Below are positions 9,657 to 19,733 of a DNA stretch of 64,000 nucleotides, one piece after another. The DNA is taken from contig JACPUC010000006.1 in the NCBI GenBank assembly GCA_016192455.1, positions 62,001-126,000 on the forward strand, in the 5' to 3' direction. Below the pieces are notes generated by a model. The model was not told where the DNA came from. It ran no database searches and saw only the letters and a program-made list of their open reading frames with translations. How positions within the stretch are numbered: position 1 is the first letter of the stretch; every line of letters begins with the position of its first letter. Origin of the DNA: Candidatus Tectimicrobiota bacterium. GTDB taxonomy: Bacteria; JACPUC01. Both the position numbers and the translations under genes were made by a program.

Positions 9657-9716
9657 CGTCGAGTTGTGAATCCGAGGCGCGCCCGCACCATCGGTCGGAC
9701 GTGCGCCGGCCAGGCA

Positions 9717-10091
9717 TCAGCGGGCGATGAGCTTGCCGCGCAGCATCCCCATCTGGCAACTGAAGGGATACTCGCCCGGCTTGTCGATCTTGAACTCGAG
9801 GGTGACGTCCTCTCCTGGCGGCAGCGCGGCGCTCTTTTGGAAGTCGGGGAAGACGATCATCTCGGAGCAGGCGGCGGTCTCCTGGCGGGTGAACGTCAGG
9901 CGCACCGGACGGCCGGCTTGCACCATGATGAGGTCGGGGGTATAGCCGCCCTTCACGGTAACGCGCGCCTCCTGCACGCCGGAGGAAGCGACCGAGGCTT
10001 CCACGCCGCGCTTCTTTCCAAAGAAGAACCAGAGGATGAACCCCGAAACCGCCAACCCGGCGGCCGTGACGATCCAGGCCGCGGCATCCAT
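9717..10091 (-). CDS. Membrane-anchored cupredoxin-domain protein
   Basis: N-terminal TM; VKGGYTPDLIMVQAGRPVRLTFTRQETAACSEMIVFPDF...GEYPFSCQMGMLRGKL (cupredoxin-type C..M arrangement). Confidence 0.8.
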   Translation of the reverse strand: MDAAAWIVTAAGLAVSGFILWFFFGKKRGVEASVASSGVQEARVTVKGGYTPDLIMVQAGRPVRLTFTRQETAACSEMIVFPDFQKSAALPPGEDVTLEFKIDKPGEYPFSCQMGMLRGKLIAR

Positions 10092-10093
10092 GC

Positions 10094-12736
10094 TTACACC
10101 TCCCGCATCGTGAACCGCCGCAGGCGATTGGCGTTGCTCACCACGGTGACGGAGCTGAACGCCATGGCCGCGCCGGCGATGATAGGAGAGAGGAGGAGAC
10201 CGAAGAAGGGGTAGAGCACCCCGGCCGCGATGGGGATGCCAAGGGCGTTGTAGATGAAGGCCCCGAACAGGTTCTGCTTGATGTTGCGCATCGTCGCCCG
10301 GGAGATGGCGATGGCGTGCACGACGCCGCGCAGGCTGCCCTTGATGAGGGTGATGTCCGCCGCTTCGATGGCCACGTCGGTGCCAGTGCCGATGGCCAAG
10401 CCTACGTCCGCCTGCGCCAGCGCCGGCGCATCGTTGATGCCGTCCCCCACCATCGCCACGACCTTCCCCTCGGCCTGCAGGAGGTGAACGTTCTGCGCCT
10501 TGTCCTCGGGCAGCACCTCGGCGAGCACGCGGTCGATCCGCACCTGCCGCCCGATGGCCGCCGCCGTGCGGGCGTTGTCGCCGGTGAGCATGATGACCTC
10601 GAGCCCCAGCCGCTTGAGGGCTTGGATCGCCGCCACGGAGTCCGCCTTCACGGTATCGGCGACGGCGATGATGCCCGCGGCGCGCCCGTCGATGGCGACG
10701 AACATGGGCGTCTTGCCGTCGTCGGCGAGTGCGGCGCTGGCCTCGGCGAGCGGTCCCGGCTCGATGCCGCGTTGGCGCAGGAGCTTTAGGTTGCCGAGAA
10801 GGACGTGGCGGCCCTGCACGCGCGCCTCGACGCCGTGCCCGGGGATGGCCTGGAACCCCTCCGCCGCCTCCAGGCTCAGGCCGCGCCCCTCGGCGCCCCG
10901 CACGATGGCCTCGCCGAGCGGGTGCTCGGAGCCGCGCTCGACCGAGGCGGCGAGGCGCAGCACCTCGTCGTCGGTGAATCCCTCGCTCACCCGCACATCG
11001 GTGAGCGACGGCTCGCCGACGGTGATGGTGCCGGTCTTGTCGAGGACCACGGCCCCGATGCGCTGGGCGGTCTCCAACGCCTCGCCGTTGCGGATCAGGA
11101 TGCCGTGTTCCGCGCCCTTGCCGATGCCGACCATGAGGGACATGGGGGTGGCGAGACCCAGGGCGCACGGGCAGGCGATGATGAGCACCGTGACCGCGGT
11201 GATGAGGGCGTAAACGACGCGGGGGGAGGGACCGAAGTCGAACCAGACAACGAACGTCAGGACGCCGATCACCATCACCACCGGCACGAAGTAGCCGGAG
11301 ATGACGTCCACGAGCCGGGCGATGGGGGCCTTCGAGCTTTGCGCTTCCTGGACCATCTTGACGATCTGCGCCAGCATGGTCTCCTTGCCCACCTTCGTCG
11401 CCTTGAACCGGAAGCTGCCGGTCTTGTTCAGGGTGGCGCCGATCACCTCGTCGCCAGCGTGCTTCTCGACCGGGATCGACTCGCCGGTGATCATCGACTC
11501 GTCGACGGTCGAGCTCCCCTCGATGACCTCGCCGTCGACCGGGACCTTCTGGCCGGGCCGCACGATAACCACGTCGCCGCGCAGCACCTCCTCGACCGGG
11601 ATGTCCTGTTCCCGCCCGTCCCGGAGCACCCGCGCGGTCTTGGCCTGCAGGCCGATGAGCTTCTGGATGGCCTCGCTGGTGCGGCCCTTGGCGCGCAGCT
11701 CGAGGGCCTGGCCGAGCACCACGAGGGCGATGACCACCGCCACCACGTCGTAGAACGGCTCCACGTTGCCTTCGGGGAAGATCGACGGCGCCAGCACCAC
11801 GACCGTCGAGTAGAGCCAGGCGGCCGAGGTGCCCAGGGCGATGAGGGTGTTCATGTTCGCGGAGCGGTGCCGCAGGGCGGCGACGGCGCCGGTGAAGAAA
11901 TGCTGGCCGGACCAGAAGAGCACCGGCAGCGTCAACAGCCCCAGGCCGCCCCAGATGAGGCGGATGCTGCTGAAGCTGAGGTCGCGGAGGCCTGGGAAGT
12001 AGGAGGGGTACCCGAGGATAATGACGGGGAGGCTGATCACGGCCGCGAACCAGAACTTCGCCAGCAGGCCGTGGTACTCTCGTTCGCGCGCCTCTTGCTC
12101 GCTCGGCGTCCCCGGCTCTTCCCCCTTCTTCGGACGATAGCCGTTGGCGGCGATCGCCGCCTCGATGGCTGCAACCGAGGTTTCGGCCGGCAGGTAGCTG
12201 ACGCGCGCCGTCTCCGTCGCCAGGTCAACCGTCGCTGCCAGCACGCCGCGCACCCGGCCCAGCGCCCCCTCCACCTTGGTCACGCAGGAGGCGCAGTGCA
12301 TCCCCGCAATGCCGACTGTGAGCTTCAGCACGCCTGTCTGGAACCCCTTGGCTTCGATGGCCTCGATGATGCGCGGGACCTCGATGCGGCTGGGGTCGTA
12401 GCGCACCGTCCCTTCGCCGGCGGCGTGGTTCACGTGCGCCGCCATCACCCCCGGCAGCGCCGCCACCGCCACGCGAATCGTCTCGGCGCAGTGGTGGCAG
12501 GTCATGCCGGAGATCGGCAGACGCAGTTCCTCGGCGGCATCGACCGCTGCAGGCTCCGCGGCCTGATGTTCGCCGCGAAGCGCCGCGGGGAGGTACTGCT
12601 GTGGAGCGGCGTCGAACCTCGCGGCGCAGGCGTCGCTGCAGAAGCAGAACGTGGCGCCGTCATACGACCGCGAGGCCGCCGCGGCCTCCTCATCTATCTC
12701 CATGCCGCACACGGGGTCTGTTGCCATGATTCCCAT
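10094..12736 (-). CDS. copA: Copper-translocating P-type ATPase with N-terminal YHS domain and two HMA domains
   Basis: [14 protein letters not shown] (YHS), GMTCHHC and GMHCASC HMA sites, [29 protein letters not shown]. Confidence 0.95.
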   Translation of the reverse strand: MGIMATDPVCGMEIDEEAAAASRSYDGATFCFCSDACAARFDAAPQQYLPAALRGEHQAAEPAAVDAAEELRLPISGMTCHHCAETIRVAVAALPGVMAAHVNHAAGEGTVRYDPSRIEVPRIIEAIEAKGFQTGVLKLTVGIAGMHCASCVTKVEGALGRVRGVLAATVDLATETARVSYLPAETSVAAIEAAIAANGYRPKKGEEPGTPSEQEAREREYHGLLAKFWFAAVISLPVIILGYPSYFPGLRDLSFSSIRLIWGGLGLLTLPVLFWSGQHFFTGAVAALRHRSANMNTLIALGTSAAWLYSTVVVLAPSIFPEGNVEPFYDVVAVVIALVVLGQALELRAKGRTSEAIQKLIGLQAKTARVLRDGREQDIPVEEVLRGDVVIVRPGQKVPVDGEVIEGSSTVDESMITGESIPVEKHAGDEVIGATLNKTGSFRFKATKVGKETMLAQIVKMVQEAQSSKAPIARLVDVISGYFVPVVMVIGVLTFVVWFDFGPSPRVVYALITAVTVLIIACPCALGLATPMSLMVGIGKGAEHGILIRNGEALETAQRIGAVVLDKTGTITVGEPSLTDVRVSEGFTDDEVLRLAASVERGSEHPLGEAIVRGAEGRGLSLEAAEGFQAIPGHGVEARVQGRHVLLGNLKLLRQRGIEPGPLAEASAALADDGKTPMFVAIDGRAAGIIAVADTVKADSVAAIQALKRLGLEVIMLTGDNARTAAAIGRQVRIDRVLAEVLPEDKAQNVHLLQAEGKVVAMVGDGINDAPALAQADVGLAIGTGTDVAIEAADITLIKGSLRGVVHAIAISRATMRNIKQNLFGAFIYNALGIPIAAGVLYPFFGLLLSPIIAGAAMAFSSVTVVSNANRLRRFTMREV

Positions 12737-12831
12737 CCCTTGCTCTGCGATGGTAAGCGCGGCGCTGCCGCGATGGTGTGGTCTGCCTCGCCGCGCTCCG
12801 CTGCTGACCCCAAAGCGCTGGGGACCGGCGT

Positions 12832-13269
12832 TCACGCCTTGCGGGTGACCATCACCTGATCCCCGCGCAGGGCCACCTGGAGCTCCTCGAGGGGACGCGG
12901 CGGCGGGCCGCCCACGTTGCGTCCGAAGAGGTCGTAGTGGCCGTTGTGGCAGGCGCACCAGATGTGCGCAAGGTCCTCGCGGTACTGCACGGTGCAGGCG
13001 AGGTGCGTGCACACCGCGTTGAAGGCCCGCACCTCACCGCCGGGCGTCTTGATGACGATACCGGGAATGCTGCCAAAACGGAAGATCTTGCCGCTGTTCG
13101 GCTGGAGCTCGCCCGTTTTCGCGGCGACCACGGTGGGTTGCCCCGCCGACGCCAACTTTGGCGGCAGGAGGAAGCGGAACGCCGCCTGAAAGATGGTTCC
13201 CGCCCAAAGGAGGAACCCACCTCCCAGGAACAGATTGCTGAAAGTTCGCCGACTGAGGAGCCGTTTCAT
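12832..13269 (-). CDS. Rieske [2Fe-2S] protein
   Basis: RR-type N-terminus [25 protein letters not shown]...CACHNGHYD (CxH...CxxH). Confidence 0.9.
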   Translation of the reverse strand: MKRLLSRRTFSNLFLGGGFLLWAGTIFQAAFRFLLPPKLASAGQPTVVAAKTGELQPNSGKIFRFGSIPGIVIKTPGGEVRAFNAVCTHLACTVQYREDLAHIWCACHNGHYDLFGRNVGGPPPRPLEELQVALRGDQVMVTRKA

Positions 13270-14488
13270 CGTCGTATCCTCCCAGCCACGCATGGCTACC
13301 GGACCCATTGCCAGGAAAGCTCAACCGCCGCGCCGGCCGCGTCCGCCGCGGTCGCATCCACTGGAGGAGGGCGCGGCCGGCCTGGCGTCGGAACTCGAGC
13401 CAGACCGCCCGGTACCGTTCATCGCCCCGCAGCACCGCCAGGGCGGACGCCCGTACCGCCTCGTTTTCGGTCAGCACTCGATACGCCAGCTTCGGGAACG
13501 AGTAGAAGAACGTTGCGACCCTCCGCGCCCAGGCGAGCTCGGGGCAGAGCTCGCGCCGCAGGGCAGCTTCGTAGCGCACAAGCGCGGCAGCGTCCTCGGT
13601 GGCGCCGAGGAGGCTGTCGGCTGCAAGCTGGCCGCTGCGCACGGCGTAGTAGATGCCCTCGCCGATGAATGGATCGACAAGCTCCGCCGCATCCCCGGTG
13701 AACAGGCAGCGCCGCGTGCCGAACTGGGCGCCCCTCCGCGGATGCAGTGGGATCGCCCAGCCTCCCCGGTTCCTGAGCAAGGAGGCGGCGGCGAGGCGCT
13801 CGCGCGAGACGTACGAGGTGTAGTAGGCTTTCAGACTGCCGATCCGCCCTTTCAGTCCCCCCACGCCGACCGACACATGGTCGGCCTTCGGGAAGACCCA
13901 GGCGCAGCCGAAGGGGATCGTGCCGAACTCGATCCGCACCTCGTCCCCCAGGGCACCGAGGCGCGGCTTGCCCACCGCCACCTCGCTCTCCAGAGCCAGG
14001 GCCACTTGGCGCTCCCGCCGCCGCCCGAGCTGCCGCGCCACCGTGCTGGCGGCGCCATCCGCCGCAATGAGGAAGCGCCCCTCGTAGTCGTGCCCGCGGG
14101 TGGTGACGACGATGGCATCCGCTGCTTCCCTCACGCGCAGGACGCGCTCCCCGGTGCGCGCCTCTCCGCCTCGCCGCAGGGCCGCCTCGAGGAGGTAGGC
14201 GTCGAAGCGTTCGCGCATTGTCATGTACCCAAGGGGACGCGCCGCGCGGAAGTGGAAAGAACGCTCTCCCCGGTAGCTGAGGGTCATGCCCCGCACCGTC
14301 CGCTCCACCACGGAGTGGAAACCGGGAGCCAGCACCTTGTCGAGTTTCAGGGAGAGGCAGCCGGCGCACACCTTGGGGCGCGGGAAATCAGCCTGATCAA
14401 GGCCGAGGACGCGCCATCCGGCCGCAGCCAAACTTTCCATGGCCGTTGATCCCGCTGGTCCGAGACCGACAATAATCGCGTCGTACAT
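13270..14488 (-). CDS. Geranylgeranyl-reductase-family FAD-dependent oxidoreductase (open frame actually continues to 13034)
   Basis: MYDAIIVGLGPAGSTAMESLAAAGWRVLGLDQ, KVCAGCLS, GDAAELVDPFIGEGIYYAVRSGQLAA. True 3' end uncertain because the ORF runs into the Rieske gene in another frame. Confidence 0.8.
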
Positions 14489-14539
14489 GGCTCGCTCCCG
14501 ACCCAGCGCGACGGCCGCCTGCCGCGCCGGGCGGCATCG

Positions 14540-15283
14540 CTACGGCTCGGCCTCCGTGGGTTGCCGAACCGGTGGAAGCAGGCCCGCCGGCGCCTGGCGT
14601 TCGCCTCGTCTCCTCGCCAGACGCGGCAACAGGAGGTAGCGCCAATCTCTCCCCCGCGGTATGAACATCGGCACTTGCTGCCGGTAGAGTGCGTAGTCCA
14701 GACCCCACTGCGCGGACAGGACCTGCTCCTCGCGCCGCGCCAAGCGGCAGTAGGCCCAGACGATCAGCGGCGCGAGGAGAACCGTCGGGATCGTGGGCCA
14801 GTGGATGACTTGGCCGAGGATCGCCAGGAAGATGCCGACATACTGCGGGTGTCGGACGATGCCGTAGAGTCCGGTCGTGGCGAGACGCTGTTCCTTGCGC
14901 GCCCGGTACACCTCCCGCCAGCCTTCGATGAGCAGCGAGAGGCCGGAGAAGACGAGGAGGTAGCCGACCATCATCTCGATGGAGATCATCAGGGGTCCCC
15001 AGCCGAAGAGGCTGGCCCACAGATGGCCGTTCTCGTGCAGCCAGGGGATGCGCAGGCCGAGCCACCCCGTCAGGAAGTAGATGGTCAAGGGGAAGCCGTA
15101 CATCTCGGCATAGAGCGCGATGATGAACGCCTGCACCAGGCCGGCGCGGCTCCACTCCCGCCAGCTCTTCGGCGCCACGAAGCGGTAGAGCACCCACGAG
15201 GCGATGACCACCATCACCAGCGTCAGCTCCCACACGCCTCCCAGCGGCAGACTTGCCTCAAACCCGATCGGTGCCTCTTCCAT
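14540..15283 (-). CDS. Isoprenylcysteine carboxyl methyltransferase (ICMT)-like integral membrane protein
   Basis: Multi-TM with TTGLYGIVRHPQYVGIFLAILG and RREEQVLSAQWG..YALYRQQVPMFIPR, typical of ICMT/PEMT-like proteins. Confidence 0.8.
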   Translation of the reverse strand: MEEAPIGFEASLPLGGVWELTLVMVVIASWVLYRFVAPKSWREWSRAGLVQAFIIALYAEMYGFPLTIYFLTGWLGLRIPWLHENGHLWASLFGWGPLMISIEMMVGYLLVFSGLSLLIEGWREVYRARKEQRLATTGLYGIVRHPQYVGIFLAILGQVIHWPTIPTVLLAPLIVWAYCRLARREEQVLSAQWGLDYALYRQQVPMFIPRGRDWRYLLLPRLARRRGERQAPAGLLPPVRQPTEAEP

Positions 15284-15542
15284 TGCTGTTCGGTACCATG
15301 AGGAAAAGGGTCAGTCCCGGTTGTGGTTTCCTCGCGCCGCCAACCAGGGCAGCCGGCACGCGGCCGGAGGTCCTGCTCGCCGCCCGCGGCTCGCGGCCAC
15401 CGCAGCGGCCTCTCCTGAATGCTCAAGGACTCTCCACGACTATCCCTCTCACGGCCCGGGAAAGCTGCCGCGTCATGCATCGAAGTCCTTCAACTTGCGC
15501 GGCGGAGCTGACAGCCCAGCCTCGGCAGCGTTCTTAGCGATC

Positions 15543-15854
15543 TCAGGGCCGCAGCCCTGGCTGCCGGAGGAGCACCAGGATCTCCTCGACCTTGTCGCGC
15601 TGCGCCTCGCTGCCGCCGCTGCGCAGGGCCTCCGCCACGCAGGTGAGGAGGTGGCGGCGCAGCAGCAGCTCCTCCACCTTGCCGATGGCGGCTGCCGCGG
15701 AGCGAAGCTGCGCCAGAACTTCCATGCAGTAGCGCTCCGTGGCAACCATTTGCTGGATGCCCCGGAGTTGCCCCTCGATGCGCTTCAGGCGCATGATGAC
15801 ATCGCTTTGCGCTCCGCGATCCGCAATCACCCCCGTGGCCGGCGCCGGTGTCAT
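15543..15854 (-). CDS. csoR: CsoR/FrmR-family metal-sensitive repressor
   Basis: RLKRIEGQLRGIQQMVATERYCMEVLAQLRSAAAAIGKVEELLLRRHLLTCV: conserved Cys-His-Cys fingerprint. Confidence 0.9.
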   Translation of the reverse strand: MTPAPATGVIADRGAQSDVIMRLKRIEGQLRGIQQMVATERYCMEVLAQLRSAAAAIGKVEELLLRRHLLTCVAEALRSGGSEAQRDKVEEILVLLRQPGLRP

Positions 15855-15903
15855 GGTTCCCTCCGCGAATCGACGATGGGCCGCGGCTTCTTGCTGAAAC
15901 CCC

Positions 15904-16965
15904 TCACAACGCTCCCTGGCCGAACGAGATGCTGTGCGGCCCCGGCCAGAGGGGGAGGCTGGTGGTGACGGCCTCGCGCTCGGGATCGATGATGACGAGC
16001 CGGTTCGAGCCGGTATTCACCGTGAGGTACATCAGCCCATCCGGACCAACGGCGAGGTGCTCCGGTTGCTGGCCGACCTCGAGGCGCCGGCGCACCTCCA
16101 GCGTGGTGGCGTCGATGACGGTCAGGAACGTCGAACCGCGCACGCCGACGTACACCTTCCCGCCATCCCGCGTCACCGCAACGGCATGCGGCGCCTTCCC
16201 CACCGTGATCTTTGCCAGGCGCCTCTTCGCCACCACATCGAGCACGGTAAGGGTGTCATCCTGCTCATCCGTGACGTACAGCCGCGTGCCGTCCGGGCTC
16301 ACCGCCACGTGGCCCATCATCGAGCGACCGACCGGCAGGACGGCCACCTCCTTCGCCGTAACGGGATCAACCACGGAGAGGGTCGTCCCCATGTTGAGGA
16401 CGTAGAGCGCCCGCCCATCCGGAGCAAACTCCAGGTGAAAGGGTGGCTCGGTGAGGCGAATCGTGCGCACGATGCGCTGCGTCGCGGTATCCAGGACGAG
16501 CAACTGCTTGGCCGCCACGTAGAGGAGCTTCCCATCAGGGCTGACCGCCATGTGATGGGAGATGTCTCCGACATCGAGGGTGCGGACGACGCGGCGGGCG
16601 GCGAGATCAACGATGGAGATGACCTTGCCGCCCATGTTCGCCGTGTAGAGGAAGCGCCCATCCGGGGTGACCGCCCCGCCGTGGGGGGCGCCCTCCACCG
16701 GAATCGTGGCGCGCACGGCGCCTTGCGCCAGATCGATGACCGCCACATTCCGCGCGTCGCCCATCGGGATGAAGGCGAGCGTCGAGCCTTGATTGGAGCG
16801 CGGCGTTTCTGCGGCCAGGCGCCCCTGGCTGCCGTTCTCCTCGCCGCCCGCCTCGGCGGCGGCAGGGAGGCTGAAGAGAAGCAGCCCGGCAAGGAGCAGA
16901 ACGGGGGACAGCGAGACGGTGGTGCGTAGCGGAAGTTTCGTGATCACGAAGGCACTCCTTCTCAT
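15904..16965 (-). CDS. Secreted YVTN-type beta-propeller protein
   Basis: Signal-like N-terminus; repeated VSPDGTRLYVTDEQDDTLTVLD / VTPDGRFLYTANMGGKVISIVDL motifs. Confidence 0.88.
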   Translation of the reverse strand: MRRSAFVITKLPLRTTVSLSPVLLLAGLLLFSLPAAAEAGGEENGSQGRLAAETPRSNQGSTLAFIPMGDARNVAVIDLAQGAVRATIPVEGAPHGGAVTPDGRFLYTANMGGKVISIVDLAARRVVRTLDVGDISHHMAVSPDGKLLYVAAKQLLVLDTATQRIVRTIRLTEPPFHLEFAPDGRALYVLNMGTTLSVVDPVTAKEVAVLPVGRSMMGHVAVSPDGTRLYVTDEQDDTLTVLDVVAKRRLAKITVGKAPHAVAVTRDGGKVYVGVRGSTFLTVIDATTLEVRRRLEVGQQPEHLAVGPDGLMYLTVNTGSNRLVIIDPEREAVTTSLPLWPGPHSISFGQGAL

Positions 16966-17040
16966 CAGAAAGACGCGGAGAGGAGGGCGGCACGGCGGCT
17001 TGCGCGCGGGAGGGCGCAGATTTCGCCGCCTGCTTCCGCC

Positions 17041-17331
17041 TCAACTGCGAACGATCGGCTTCTGGCCGTCCAGCTCCTCGGCAGGCGCCGGCGAAGCACT
17101 CAGGCGCTTCCCCCCTTCGTCCACCTGAGGAACCTCCGCCGCCGGCTTGGCGCCCCCGCAGCAGCTCGACGCCGCGACCCGCGGAGCGCCTTCTGATCCC
17201 TGCGTGTCATGGTGGTGCTGCCCCTCCCCATGCTTGCCGCCGTGGCTGTGGCTGCCGCATCCCATGCCAAACCTGTGCATGAGGAACATGAGTCCACCAA
17301 AGAGAAGCAACGGGATGAGGTATTCGAACAT
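17041..17331 (-). CDS. Small His-rich membrane protein (metal-resistance associated, DUF2933-like)
   Basis: MFEYLIPLLLFGGLMFLMHRFGMGCGSHSHGGKHGEGQHHHDTQ...SSCCGG. Confidence 0.65.
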   Translation of the reverse strand: MFEYLIPLLLFGGLMFLMHRFGMGCGSHSHGGKHGEGQHHHDTQGSEGAPRVAASSCCGGAKPAAEVPQVDEGGKRLSASPAPAEELDGQKPIVRS

Positions 17332-17646
17332 TCAAGCATCTCCTGCGCGGCGCTGGGCCGCGATATGAGGTGCTGGGGAGTGCATGCCTCCGCGCCGCCA
17401 CGCGCTTGCTTTGCTGGCGCGGCGCCTGGCAGTCACGCCCCGGTAGGACTCCGGCATGGGCACCGGCCTCGCCTCCGACCACGAGCGCCATGCTGCGCCG
17501 CCGAACCCGGCACCTTCCAGGGTGAGCAGGGTGCGACTACGCGATGGACACCTTCGCCGAGGCTCGATGCACATCAGCACGCCGACCTGGGAGGGATGAC
17601 GCCGATTCCCAGCCGGAAGTCCCGCAACGAAGGGGCGAGAAGGGTG

Positions 17647-17925
17647 CTACCCGCGCGGAGGGTGGAAGCGCTTGCCGAGCGCGAGTCGAGAAGGCAGGCT
17701 GAATCGAGGCAGAGCCAGGAGGGAGAGGAAGACGAGCGTCGCCACCGGGGTCCAGCCGAGGAGGGCCAACGGGCAGCCTTGCGGGGCGCGCGCCGTGCAC
17801 AGGCTGTCGTGCTGCGCGCCGAGGCCGACGACGAAGAGGAGCGCCAGGGTGAGGAGCGCCATGACCGTGACGGCCGCCGCGGGGTTACGCCAACCGATTG
17901 TCACACGCGCGAACGTGCGCCGCAT
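17647..17925 (-). CDS. Small hypothetical membrane protein (two TM)
   Basis: MRRTFARVTIGWRNPAAAVTVMALLTLALLFVVGLGAQ...LLGWTPVATLVFLSLLALPRF; first gene after the putative CsoR operator. Confidence 0.5.
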   Translation of the reverse strand: MRRTFARVTIGWRNPAAAVTVMALLTLALLFVVGLGAQHDSLCTARAPQGCPLALLGWTPVATLVFLSLLALPRFSLPSRLALGKRFHPPRG

Positions 17926-17966
17926 GATCCTACCCGCTCGCCGTCAACCGAAAGGGCCGAATGGGG

Positions 17967-17981
17967 TACCCCCCCATGGTA
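17967..17981. promoter_or_regulatory. Putative CsoR-type operator
   Basis: TACCCCCCCATGGTA: TACC/GGTA inverted ends flanking a G/C tract, directly upstream of the minus-strand metal cluster that encodes CsoR. Confidence 0.5.
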
Positions 17982-18149
17982 TAATCTACTATGCGACCTC
18001 GCCGCAGCGAGTGCAAGGGAAATCCGCGAGGGCTGCTTGCGCTCGTGATTCCCAGGGACCTCCGTCAGAGCCGACAGGACTTGGCGGTCATGGGTCCGGG
18101 GGGAGCGAAGCGGCGGGCGGCCTGGCGGCTACCGTCGCCGCCCCGCGTC

Positions 18150-19733
18150 TCATAAGGGCGCCGAGGTCGACTGGCGCCCTGCGGCGCGTCCCGGCAGGAG
18201 GAGGATGAGCGGCACCGTGATGAGAAAGAGGATGCCGAGAACCCAGGCGACGTCGTTGTACGCCAGCATCGTGGCCTGACGGTTGACGACCGCGTTGATG
18301 TAAGCATATCCGGCCTGCGGCGCCAGGGTCGGGTTCATCCCCGCCTGCGTCAGGTGGGCGGTGACCTGGCGGTGGTAGCTGAGGAAGGTGGGGTTGAAGG
18401 AGCTGATGTGGCCGACCAAGTTGGCGCGGTGCACCTGCTGACCACGGGCCATCAGGGTGGCGATCAGGGCATAGCCGACGTTCCCGCCGACGGTGCGCGC
18501 CAGGGTGTAGAGGCTGGAGGCATCCGTCATGTCGCGCCGGGCCACGGTGCTCAACGACACCGAGGTGCTGGTGACGAAGACGAAGGGGATGCCGATGCCC
18601 ATGATCAACAGCATGGGCACGAGGTCCCAGATGCCGACCTGCAGGGAGAGCTGGGCGAGGTCGTAAAAGGACCAGAGAATGAGCGCCATGCCGCACAGCA
18701 CCAGGAGGCGAGCGTCAAGGTAGCGGTAGAGCCAGCCGGCGACCGGCATGAAGATCAGCAGGGTGAGCGCTCGGGGCATGAGCACCAAGCCGGCTTCAAA
18801 GGCCGAGTACCCCAGCAGGACCTGGGTGAATTGCGGCAGCATGAAGCTGGTTCCAAACAGGCCGATGCCGAAGACGACCCCCATGGTCGAGGTGACGGTG
18901 AGGGGCACGTTGCGCAGGATGCGAACGTTGACCACGGGCTCCGAGGTCCGCAGCTCCGCGAAGATCAGCACGAGCAGCGAGAGGCCGCTGACGATGGCGC
19001 CGACGACGATGAAGCGTGACTCGAACCAGTTCAGCACCTGGCCGCGCTCGAGAACGATCTGCATGCCGGTGAGGGCCACGGTAAGCAGCACGATGCCCAG
19101 CCAATCGACGCGGCGCACGCCGCGCCGCAGATACGCCGGGTCCTCGACGAAGGCAACCACCATGAACATGCCGATGATGCTGACGGGGACATTGATGTAG
19201 AAAATCCAGGGCCAGCCGTAGGTGTCGGTAAGCCAGCCGCCGAAGATGGGGCCGATCGCCGGGGCCAGCACCACGCCCATGCCGTAGATGGCCATGGCCA
19301 TGCCTTGCTCGCGCGTCGGGAACGTCTCAGCGAGGATGGCCTGGGAAACGGGGATCAGCGCCCCCCCGCCGATGCCCTGGATGGTGCGGTAGAGCAGCAT
19401 CTGCGGGAAACTCCGCGCCGTGCCGGAGAGGATGGAGCCGGCGGTGAACACCGCGAAGGAGAGGAGGTAGAGACGCTTCCGGCCCAGCAGCGTGCTCAGC
19501 CACCCCGTCATCGTCACCAGGATGATGGCGGCAATGCTGTAGCTGGTCGCCACCCAGGTAATGGAGGAGAGATCCTGCCCGAAGCTTCCCATCATGTGGG
19601 GCAGCGACACATTCACCACGCTGGTGTCCATTACCGCGATGAAGGTGCCGAACATCACGGTGACGGCCACCACCCACTTGTTGATCGCTCGTGGCCTCTC
19701 CTGGTTCGCGTGCAGGGCGGCGGTGCCGGTCAT
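18150..19733 (-). CDS. emrB: DHA2-family MFS drug efflux transporter (EmrB/QacA type)
   Basis: 14-TM MFS; MDTSVVNVSLPHMMGSFG..ITWVATSYSIAAIILVTMTGWLSTLLGRKRLYL; GIGGGALIPVSQAIL. Confidence 0.92.
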   Translation of the reverse strand: MTGTAALHANQERPRAINKWVVAVTVMFGTFIAVMDTSVVNVSLPHMMGSFGQDLSSITWVATSYSIAAIILVTMTGWLSTLLGRKRLYLLSFAVFTAGSILSGTARSFPQMLLYRTIQGIGGGALIPVSQAILAETFPTREQGMAMAIYGMGVVLAPAIGPIFGGWLTDTYGWPWIFYINVPVSIIGMFMVVAFVEDPAYLRRGVRRVDWLGIVLLTVALTGMQIVLERGQVLNWFESRFIVVGAIVSGLSLLVLIFAELRTSEPVVNVRILRNVPLTVTSTMGVVFGIGLFGTSFMLPQFTQVLLGYSAFEAGLVLMPRALTLLIFMPVAGWLYRYLDARLLVLCGMALILWSFYDLAQLSLQVGIWDLVPMLLIMGIGIPFVFVTSTSVSLSTVARRDMTDASSLYTLARTVGGNVGYALIATLMARGQQVHRANLVGHISSFNPTFLSYHRQVTAHLTQAGMNPTLAPQAGYAYINAVVNRQATMLAYNDVAWVLGILFLITVPLILLLPGRAAGRQSTSAPL

